Of a stretch of 11,867 nt of DNA, positions 6,945 to 11,867 are shown one piece after another. The position numbers and the translations under genes are program-made. Origin of the DNA: Chloroflexota bacterium (GTDB lineage: Bacteria > Chloroflexota > Anaerolineae > Anaerolineales > Villigracilaceae); contig JAJYOH010000123.1 in NCBI GenBank assembly GCA_021796315.1, positions 1 through 11,867 of the forward strand. The letters are read 5' to 3'. How positions within the stretch are numbered: the first letter of the stretch is position 1; each line of letters begins with the position of its first letter. The notes beneath the pieces were generated by a model, which was given only the letters and a program-made list of their open reading frames with translations, made no database searches and had not been told where the DNA came from.

Positions 6945-7475
6945 TCATGGTAAAGGAATTGGGGACTCCGGTGCATTGTTATCCACAACTATCGAAAGTT
7001 GAAAATCCTTGATTTGGAGAACGCCTTTGCCTTCTCGTACGGCTTCAAACATGATTGGGTAACATTGCGGCCCTCTTATCGAGCCATTGGATATGATACC
7101 AATCAGGCCCTCTGGTATCGAATTTATTAAATCTCGAAGCGGATAAATTCTATCATCGAGATATATCCAAAAGCGTGAGGTGACATGAGTGACAAAAGTT
7201 TTTCCCTTATCTTTGATTGTAATTGACCGGTTGATAAAATCATTTAATTCATCTGGCGCTGGAGTTGCACAAGGTCCAGGCAAAGGAGTAAAAGATGGCA
7301 CTGCTGCAAGGGTTTCCATTTCCAATGTCTCTAACGGTAATGGGGTTTGAGTTATGTTGGGAGTGGAAATAAGCGTCGGAAGAGAGACTTTTGTCGGTTG
7401 CAAAGTGACTTGAGTATTTCCACAGGCTGATAAAAATAAAATCAGCAATATCGATAAAATGGCAACACGTTTCAT
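6945..7475 (-). CDS. Lipoprotein of unknown function in the mevalonate cluster
   Basis: From the ATG at 7475 the protein is 176 aa. A signal peptide MKRVAILSILLILFLSAC places the lipidated Cys at 18. A Pro/Thr/Leu-rich linker extends to about residue 70. A compact C-terminal domain of about 100 residues follows, which I do not recognise; it has two Cys (near 69 and 137), possibly a disulfide. A TTG start at 7493 would add six residues and would overlap the TGA of the reductase-tail remnant upstream as TTGA, so translational coupling from that frame is possible. I prefer the ATG because it gives a standard signal peptide of the same length as in the other lipoprotein here. No clear Shine-Dalgarno sequence precedes either start. 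The next gene, HMG-CoA synthase, begins 16 bp after its stop. Confidence 0.75.
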   Translation of the reverse strand: MKRVAILSILLILFLSACGNTQVTLQPTKVSLPTLISTPNITQTPLPLETLEMETLAAVPSFTPLPGPCATPAPDELNDFINRSITIKDKGKTFVTHVTSRFWIYLDDRIYPLRDLINSIPEGLIGIISNGSIRGPQCYPIMFEAVREGKGVLQIKDFQLSIVVDNNAPESPIPLP

Positions 7476-7489
7476 AAAAGTTGTTCGTA

Positions 7490-7568
7490 TCAAATCAAAG
7501 GATTTTTTTTCATAATCTCTTCCGCTCGGTCAATTCTCACAACTTTTTCTGCCACCATCTGCGCGGCG
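7490..7568 (-). pseudogene. Displaced 3' end of an HMG-CoA reductase gene (tail A1)
   Basis: Read on the minus strand this encodes AAQMVAEKVVRIDRAEEIM then KKNPLI and a TGA at 7490-7492. It matches the end of the reductase at 8877 but has its own last residues. The stretch 7517-7568 is identical over 52 bp to 7682-7733 in the neighbouring remnant. The TGA overlaps a possible TTG start of the lipoprotein gene, which suggests that an intact reductase gene once sat directly upstream. The body of that gene is absent here. Confidence 0.8.
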
Positions 7569-7680
7569 GGTTTCGCCCTCACCCTAACCCTCTCCCAAAA
7601 GGGGAGAGGGGACTCGGCGCGGGTTTTCCTTCGTGTTCTTCGTGCCCTTCGTGGTTAATTCTTTTGCACATTTTTCAAAA
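7560..7680. repeat. 121-bp direct repeat, copy 1 (palindrome plus CACGAAG 9-mers)
   Basis: Identical over 121 bp to 8782-8902. It contains a hairpin, CCCTCTCCC (7588-7596) with GGGAGAGGG (7602-7610), and three tandem 9-mers of the form nnCTTCGTG at 7627-7653. Its right part reads on the minus strand as the last reductase codons LKNVQKN and the TAA at 7655-7657. It is thus an intergenic-repeat element fused to a coding end. Its left edge joins tail A1. Together with the flanking tails it fills the roughly 340 bp between the lipoprotein and the nucleotidyltransferase gene. Confidence 0.95.
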
Positions 7681-7802
7681 CCTCTTCCGCTCGGTCAATT
7701 CTCACAACTTTTTCTGCCACCATCTGCGCGGCGACCTTCTCGATCATATCACCCGACGCGCCTGCGGCGATGGCAACCTGCCGCGTGTGCAGGGACATGT
7801 GT
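7655..7802 (-). pseudogene. Truncated 3' end of an HMG-CoA reductase gene (tail B1)
   Basis: Encodes MSLHTRQVAIAAGASGD and so on to LKNVQKN stop, i.e. the last 47 residues of class II reductase, including the catalytic His of the MSLHxRQ motif. Outside the shared repeat, 7681-7802 matches 8903-9024 at 107 of 122 positions (about 88 percent, hand-counted). Homology stops abruptly at 7802. Upstream lies unrelated sequence with the terminator of the nucleotidyltransferase gene. It cannot make an enzyme alone; it is a remnant of a second reductase gene or an imported fragment. Confidence 0.88.
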
Positions 7803-7805
7803 AGT

Positions 7806-7823
7806 AAAAGACTTCCGAAGTCT
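7806..7823 (-). terminator. Short intrinsic terminator after the nucleotidyltransferase gene
   Basis: On the minus strand AGACTT-CGG-AAGTCT forms a 6-bp stem with a tight loop and is followed by TTT. It lies about 12 bp past the TGA of the nucleotidyltransferase gene and exactly at the border of tail B1. If it works, it separates the two-gene cassette and the reductase from the downstream mevalonate genes, unless readthrough or another promoter supplies them. Confidence 0.55.
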
Positions 7824-7835
7824 GGGCGCTCACGA

Positions 7836-8465
7836 TCACCATTTTCGCGGCGTATTTCCTTTTTCAATTTCTTCCTTTGCTCTTGCAAGTGTTTTATTCC
7901 ACATATCGAGAGTCTCTTGCCCGATGTGTGCGGCTTCTTTTTTGATTTCATCCAGGTTGATTTCATAGTTACTGTATCCGCTCAGGCAGAAGAAAAGAAT
8001 CGCAAAAATATCTTTGGGATGTTTGTCAGACCTGCCTTCATTCCATGCCTGTAATTTTCCGATGATAATGTCCGTTGGTTGGGCGACCCAGGCCTCAAAT
8101 GGCTTATCATTTTCATCTGTGAACGTCTCGCGTATACGGCGGTCAAAGGCAACTTGATATTCAGGTTCTCGTTTTAAAGGAACAAGATCGGCTTTGACTC
8201 CCTCTTGTGAGTCAATGATATTGAACATAATCCCCATGTCAACCGAATTTTTGATCATTTCAGGATCGGCATAATAACGCGGTAACGGAAATTTTTTGGA
8301 TAAAGTTTCAAAATCCATGCCATGTAAATCCACAATAATATCAACGTCATTGGTGGCGCGGGTGATTCCGAAAATTGTGCCTCCAAAAGCGCCGACGATC
8401 ATGTAGGGCGCACCAATTTCGTCCAGCGCTTTTGCAACGCGGATGTAAAAATCAAGCATGCTCAT
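7836..8465 (-). CDS. Nucleotidyltransferase-fold protein (AbiEii/DUF6036-like), possible toxin or modifier
   Basis: A 209-aa protein with the polymerase-beta-type nucleotidyltransferase signature. The G25-AFGG loop ends in Thr30, the metal-binding pair D40-V-D42 lies in TNDVDIIVD, and a third acidic residue, Asp93, lies in VKADLVPL. Residues 130-209 are helical and of unknown role. Related proteins are often annotated as AbiEii-like toxins or DUF6036 proteins, but I cannot tell from sequence whether this one modifies RNA, protein or a small molecule. The start at 8465 lies inside the preceding 87-aa gene (14-bp overlap), so the two are probably translationally coupled; a second Met two codons later is an alternative. 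Base composition looks more AT-rich than that of the reductase. The gene lies within the segment bounded by the two 121-bp repeats. Confidence 0.82.
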   Translation of the reverse strand: MSMLDFYIRVAKALDEIGAPYMIVGAFGGTIFGITRATNDVDIIVDLHGMDFETLSKKFPLPRYYADPEMIKNSVDMGIMFNIIDSQEGVKADLVPLKREPEYQVAFDRRIRETFTDENDKPFEAWVAQPTDIIIGKLQAWNEGRSDKHPKDIFAILFFCLSGYSNYEINLDEIKKEAAHIGQETLDMWNKTLARAKEEIEKGNTPRKW

Positions 8466-8715
8466 ATGTTTTATCCATGAAAGTCAAATATTCAAAAATT
8501 TTCATGTTGATTTCAGGCAGTAAAAGTTTTGGGAATTTTCTTTTAAATGCGGTACGCAAACCTGCGCGTAACATGGCGCTGGCTTGCAGACTGGGATACA
8601 TTCTTTTTCCTGGCGGCAACTTTGCCAGCAATTCCATCTGCACCCAATCAATGGGATCGAATCCATTCACGATGGCGGAGATTTCTTCAGGAGTAAGTAA
8701 TTTTTTTTCGGTCAT
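8452..8715 (-). CDS. Small protein of unknown function paired with the nucleotidyltransferase
   Basis: An 87-aa charged protein without signal peptide or membrane segment. I do not recognise a family. The middle part (SLQASAMLRAGLRTAFKRKFPKL, about 42-64) is a basic amphipathic stretch, and the N-terminus (LTPEEISAIVNGFDPIDW) is helical and acidic. Its stop overlaps the nucleotidyltransferase start by 14 bp, and its size suits an antitoxin or accessory partner; that role is inferred from arrangement only. Its ATG overlaps, as ATGA, the stop of the reductase-tail remnant A2, which implies that it was once coupled to an intact reductase gene upstream. No Shine-Dalgarno sequence is evident, consistent with reliance on coupling. 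Confidence 0.65.
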   Translation of the reverse strand: MTEKKLLTPEEISAIVNGFDPIDWVQMELLAKLPPGKRMYPSLQASAMLRAGLRTAFKRKFPKLLLPEINMKIFEYLTFMDKTYEHA

Positions 8716-8790
8716 TTTGTTGTTATTGATTTCAAAATTTCTTCCGCTCTATCAATTCTAACCACTTTTTCTACAACCATTTGCGCGGCG
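8712..8790 (-). pseudogene. Displaced 3' end of an HMG-CoA reductase gene (tail A2)
   Basis: Encodes AAQMVVEKVVRIDRAEEIL then KSITTK and a TGA at 8712-8714. It resembles the end of the intact reductase (9 differences in 52 bp by hand count) but ends differently. The TGA forms an ATGA overlap with the start of the 87-aa gene at 8715. The piece lies directly downstream of repeat copy 2. It probably marks the original 3' end of a reductase gene at this spot, displaced when the repeat and a new end were inserted. Confidence 0.82.
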
Positions 8791-8902
8791 GGTTTCGCCC
8801 TCACCCTAACCCTCTCCCAAAAGGGGAGAGGGGACTCGGCGCGGGTTTTCCTTCGTGTTCTTCGTGCCCTTCGTGGTTAATTCTTTTGCACATTTTTCAA
8901 AA
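8782..8902. repeat. 121-bp direct repeat, copy 2, containing the reductase stop codon
   Basis: Identical to 7560-7680, offset 1222 bp. Here it forms the real 3' end of the reductase gene: LKNVQKN and its TAA (8877-8879) lie inside it. Beyond the stop come three CACGAAG-type 9-mers (8849-8875) and the CCCTCTCCC/GGGAGAGGG hairpin, which could serve as a 3' mRNA structure. The flanking tails differ between the two sites, whereas the repeat does not. Confidence 0.95.
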
Positions 8903-10184
8903 TCTCTTCGGCACGATCAATTCTCACAACTTTTTCCGCAACCATTTGCGCGGCAACCTTTTCGATCATATCACCGGTTGCGCCAGCGGCGATGGCGACC
9001 TGCCGCGCGTGCAGGGACATGTGTCCGCGCTGGATGCCTTCGGTGGCGAGAGCGCGCAGTGCCGCCATGTTTTGAGCGAGTCCAACCGAGACGATGATTT
9101 CCGCCAATTCGCTGGCGGTTTTCACGCCCATGAGTTTTACCGCGGCTTGCGCGGCGGGATGAACTTTGGTCGCGCCGCCGATGATTCCGACTGCCATCGG
9201 CATTTCGAGCGTGCCGACCAAATTGCCGTCCGCGTCTTTATTCCATGTTGACAATGAAGTGTATTTACCAGAGCGAGCCGCGTAGGCGTGCGCGCCTGCT
9301 TCGATGGCGCGCCAGTCGTTGCCAGTGGCGATGACGACTGCGTCCACGCCGTTCATGATGCCCTTGTTGTGGGTGGCGGCGCGGTAGGGATCCGCGGCGG
9401 CGAAGGCATAGGCTTCGATGATGCCATCGCGCACCTTTTCGCCAGAGTAGGACAAAATGCCATTTTGTCCCACAGTTTCAAACGCCAATTCCTTTGTAGG
9501 AACGACGCAGCGCACGCGCGCAATCCGTCGGTCCGCCAGGTTGGAGAGGATGCGCAAATGAACACGCCCGCCGGTGATGGATTCGACTCTTGGCGCGAGT
9601 CTTTCGCAAGCCGTGTTGACCGCGTTCGCGCCCATCGCGTCGCGCACGTCATAAATGAGATGAACGACGAGGAAAGCGCCGATAGGCGATGATTCGATAA
9701 TTCGAACTTCGAGATCGCGTGCGCCGCCGCCAAATTTTTTCAAGACGGGATCAATCGAGTCCGCTTCGGCTAATAATTCCGCTTTGTGTTCATAAATTTT
9801 GAATTTGGCTTCTTCTAAATTAGTGGCATGGATGACTTGCATTTGTCCGATCATGAGCGGATCGGTGGTTGTGGCGATGAATCCACCACCGGCGCGGGCT
9901 AGCTTTGCCATGAAGGATGCGCCCGCCACGACGGACGGTTCTTCAATTGCCATCGGAACTAAAACATCTTTGCTGTTGACTTGAAAGTTCAAACCGATTC
10001 CGAGCGGCAGGGCATGAGTGCCAATCGCATTCTCCACCATGTGGTCAGCGGCCTCAGCGTCCAGTCCGCCGTTCGTGGCGTAGACCGCTAAAAGGTCCGG
10101 GGAGAGCGAAACAGATTCAGCCAGTTTTGCGCGGCGTTCGTCCAGAGTCAGGTTGTAAAATCCAGAAATTCGGGAGTTTGTCAT
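8877..10184 (-). CDS. mvaA: HMG-CoA reductase, class II
   Basis: A 435-aa protein from the ATG at 10184, chosen because AAAGGTGA lies at the right distance; the longer frame to 10244 lacks such a site. It reduces HMG-CoA with two NAD(P)H to mevalonate (or runs in reverse) in the cytosol. The four catalytic residues of the class are visible: Glu82 in EEPSVV, Lys274 in NKGIMNG, Asp290 in ATGNDWRAIEAGAHA and His392 in GHMSLHARQ. The DAMGAN motif is at 182-187. The absence of an N-terminal membrane domain and the overall length fit class II. Cofactor preference cannot be read safely. The last seven residues and the stop come from the 121-bp repeat. It is the first gene of the cluster and diverges from the histidine kinase gene. 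Three further copies of its 3' end lie downstream. Confidence 0.96.
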   Translation of the reverse strand: MTNSRISGFYNLTLDERRAKLAESVSLSPDLLAVYATNGGLDAEAADHMVENAIGTHALPLGIGLNFQVNSKDVLVPMAIEEPSVVAGASFMAKLARAGGGFIATTTDPLMIGQMQVIHATNLEEAKFKIYEHKAELLAEADSIDPVLKKFGGGARDLEVRIIESSPIGAFLVVHLIYDVRDAMGANAVNTACERLAPRVESITGGRVHLRILSNLADRRIARVRCVVPTKELAFETVGQNGILSYSGEKVRDGIIEAYAFAAADPYRAATHNKGIMNGVDAVVIATGNDWRAIEAGAHAYAARSGKYTSLSTWNKDADGNLVGTLEMPMAVGIIGGATKVHPAAQAAVKLMGVKTASELAEIIVSVGLAQNMAALRALATEGIQRGHMSLHARQVAIAAGATGDMIEKVAAQMVAEKVVRIDRAEEILKNVQKN

Positions 10185-10278
10185 CCAGTCACCTTTGCAG
10201 GTACATTGTATGGGCATCTTCTGCCAAAATCTATCAATTTTCATGAAACTGTTATAATCACGATGAGGTGTCTTTATT
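10185..10278. promoter_or_regulatory. Divergent promoter region between reductase and histidine kinase
   Basis: For the kinase, a perfect TATAAT lies at 10253-10258, giving a very short leader; no good -35 is seen at 17 bp. For the reductase, TACAAT on the minus strand at 10205-10210 is a candidate -10, also without a clear -35. GAGGTG at 10265-10270 is the kinase ribosome binding site. Any shared operator is not obvious. Confidence 0.4.
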
Positions 10279-11867
10279 ATGCTCCTGACGCGCGAACAGT
10301 TACAGGATCGTCTTATTGCGTTGCACCGTGCCAGTTTGGAGTTGGTGAAAGATGTTTCTTTAGATCACCTTTTGGAACGGATCGCAACACTGGCATGTGA
10401 GCAGGCTGACGCGCGTTATGCGGCTTTGGGCGTGCTCGATGATACGGGGAAACTTATAAACTTTATTTCGGTTGGGATGACAGAAGATCAAATAAAACGA
10501 ATTGCCCATCCGCCCACAGGTCGCGGTTTGATCGGCGAATTAATGAACACGGAAGAGCCTCTGCGCGTGCCTGTCATTCAAGATCATCCGCGTTCGGTAG
10601 GTTTCCCGGCGCATCACCCCACCATGACTTCATTTTTGGGAGTGCCTATTCGAGCCGGAGATTTGCAGTTGGGTCAAGTTTACCTGACCGAAAAGCTCGA
10701 TGCACCCGAATTCACTGCCGATGATGAGATGATTATCCAAATGTTGGCGGCGTATGCGGCGGCAGCCATTCAAAATGCCCGGCTTGTGGAGCAAATGCGT
10801 GAGCGTGACGCCGCCCTGACCCGTCGCAGTGAAGATTTGGTCATGTTGAATGATATTGCCTCGGCTTTGACATCTTCTCTTGAACTTGATGAGATTTTGA
10901 ACAAGACGCTGGCCGTCGTAATGAATTATATGAAGGTCGAGGCCGGTGAGATATTCCTGCTCGAAGAGGATAAACAGACACTTCGCATGGTTTTGCATCG
11001 AGGGGCGGCTGCAGAGGCCTTCTGGAATCGCAACCGTTTCAAGCTGGGGGAGGGGATTATCGGGATTGTTGCCCAAAAAGTCGAATCGTTTCTTAGCACG
11101 GACCTGAAAGCGGATGACCGTTTCGCAAGAGAGGCTGTCGTTAAAGCTGGATTCCGTCAAATGGCCTTCCTGCCTCTGCGTTCAGTCGACAATGTGATGG
11201 GAGTGATGACGGTTGCAACTCGTTCCGCACAACCGCTCGAACAACGGAGCGTCCAGATGCTGGATGCAGTGGCTAATTGGGCCGGACTCGCGATTGAAAA
11301 TGCCCGCCTTCATCAGAATGCGCGGCGTCTGGCGGTTCTTGAAGAGCGTGACCGCATCGGCATGGACTTGCACGACGGCATTATCCAGTCCATTTACGGG
11401 GTTGGGCTTTCTCTTGAGAATGCTTTGCACACAGTAGATGAAGATAAGGACCTTGCAAAGGCCCGTATCAAGCAATCCATTGAGGGTTTAAATCAGTCGA
11501 TACGTGATATTCGTACTTATATTCTTGACTTGAGGCCTCGTCAGCTTGGCAACGATGGCTTAATGAACGGGTTGAAACGTCTTGCCACCGAATATCGTGC
11601 CAATACCTTTGCTGAAGTCACGTTGAAGGGTCCGCAAAAAGGTTTGGAAGACCTGTTACAAGCTCGTTCATTGGCGCTTTTCCATATTTGCCAGGAATCT
11701 TTGGCGAACGCGGCCAAACATGCCGGCGCAAAACGCGTGGATATCAACGTATGGACTACTGATGATCGAGTTATCATGGAGGTTCGTGATAATGGTAAAG
11801 GCTTTGATATAGATAAAATGAGCATGACCATCGGTCATGGATTGTCCAATGTTCAAACTCGCGCACG
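10279..11867 (+). CDS. GAF-GAF sensor histidine kinase (HisKA_3/NarL-type), 3' end beyond the window
   Basis: Open from ATG 10279 to the window edge, 529 codons without a stop. GAGGTG 8 nt upstream supports the start. Two GAF domains come first (about 20-170 and 190-340); the first contains GRGLIGEL and FLGVPIRAG, the second GEGIIGIVAQK and FLPLRS. A coiled linker leads to the HisKA_3 dimerisation motif ERDRIGMDLHDG with phospho-acceptor His365. The ATPase domain shows the N-box Asn477 in ESLANAAKHAG, the G1 box D504-NGKGF and the G2 box G519-HGLSN. There is no membrane segment, so it senses a cytosolic or diffusible signal through GAF. Such kinases phosphorylate NarL/LuxR-type regulators; the partner is probably downstream, outside the window. 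Regulation of the adjacent mevalonate genes is possible but unsupported. Confidence 0.93.
   Translation, partial: MLLTREQLQDRLIALHRASLELVKDVSLDHLLERIATLACEQADARYAALGVLDDTGKLINFISVGMTEDQIKRIAHPPTGRGLIGELMNTEEPLRVPVIQDHPRSVGFPAHHPTMTSFLGVPIRAGDLQLGQVYLTEKLDAPEFTADDEMIIQMLAAYAAAAIQNARLVEQMRERDAALTRRSEDLVMLNDIASALTSSLELDEILNKTLAVVMNYMKVEAGEIFLLEEDKQTLRMVLHRGAAAEAFWNRNRFKLGEGIIGIVAQKVESFLSTDLKADDRFAREAVVKAGFRQMAFLPLRSVDNVMGVMTVATRSAQPLEQRSVQMLDAVANWAGLAIENARLHQNARRLAVLEERDRIGMDLHDGIIQSIYGVGLSLENALHTVDEDKDLAKARIKQSIEGLNQSIRDIRTYILDLRPRQLGNDGLMNGLKRLATEYRANTFAEVTLKGPQKGLEDLLQARSLALFHICQESLANAAKHAGAKRVDINVWTTDDRVIMEVRDNGKGFDIDKMSMTIGHGLSNVQTRA

Noticed and set aside
7627..7653. Three 9-bp CTTCGTG units, considered as a CRISPR or regulatory array
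   Set aside because: Units are contiguous, with no spacers, and belong to a common intergenic repeat, so this is not a CRISPR.
7481..7804. Plus-strand open frame with HPNPLPKGERGL, and its twin at 8781-9251
   Set aside because: This peptide is the translation of the intergenic palindromic repeat and often gives false hypothetical proteins. Both frames run antisense to reductase sequence.
7655..7966. 103-aa minus-strand frame joining nucleotidyltransferase-region sequence to the reductase tail
   Set aside because: The first half is out of phase with the nucleotidyltransferase gene and the second half is tail B1. The chance join crosses a terminator, so I treat only the tail as a remnant.
10185..10244. 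Upstream start of the reductase at 10244
   Set aside because: It adds 20 residues unlike the family N-terminus and has no ribosome binding site, whereas 10184 has AAAGGTGA at proper spacing.
10630..11160. 176-aa minus-strand open frame
   Set aside because: Antisense shadow of the histidine kinase gene, whose plus-strand frame stays open across it with GAF motifs.

Overview
The window looks like a chromosomal segment of a Chloroflexota bacterium, most likely of the Anaerolineae. This is an inference with moderate confidence. It rests on an upper mevalonate pathway built from an archaeal-type HMG-CoA synthase, a thiolase and a DUF35 zinc-ribbon protein plus a class II HMG-CoA reductase, on lipoproteins with Pro/Thr linkers, on a multi-GAF histidine kinase, and on intergenic repeats of the CCCTCACCCTAACCCTCTCCC and CACGAAGGG types.

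Layout. Positions 1-1505 hold a leader with an imperfect inverted repeat, a membrane-anchored phosphodiester-glycosidase-like protein (+) and a perfect 18-bp hairpin. Positions 1506-3690 hold a class II Fic protein (+) with a good sigma70-type promoter. It converges on a helix-turn-helix protein of unknown role (-). The two now overlap by 465 bp, and one 14-bp tandem duplication at 2840-2867 appears to explain both extended C-termini. Positions 3696-10184 form a minus-strand mevalonate cluster closed by an intrinsic terminator. In transcription order it reads: HMG-CoA reductase, an 87-aa protein, a nucleotidyltransferase, a lipoprotein, HMG-CoA synthase, a second lipoprotein, a thiolase-like protein, and the DUF35 OB-fold protein. 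From 10279 a GAF-GAF histidine kinase (+) diverges from the reductase and runs off the window.

How the genes work together. Thiolase, HMG-CoA synthase and DUF35 proteins form a channelling complex in archaea, making HMG-CoA that the reductase turns into mevalonate. Here the thiolase lacks two expected catalytic residues: Gly83 stands where the nucleophilic Cys should be, and Phe332 where the His of the GHP motif should be. It may therefore be a structural subunit.

The most unusual part is 7490-9024. The 3' end of the reductase gene is present four times: once in the intact gene and three times as remnants. They lie around two identical 121-bp repeats 1222 bp apart that enclose the 87-aa gene and the nucleotidyltransferase. 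Each repeat carries the last codons and the stop of the reductase reading frame. Two displaced tails still end in stops that overlap the start codon of the next gene. This looks like repeated insertion or recombination at the reductase 3' end, leaving a potentially excisable two-gene cassette inside a metabolic operon.
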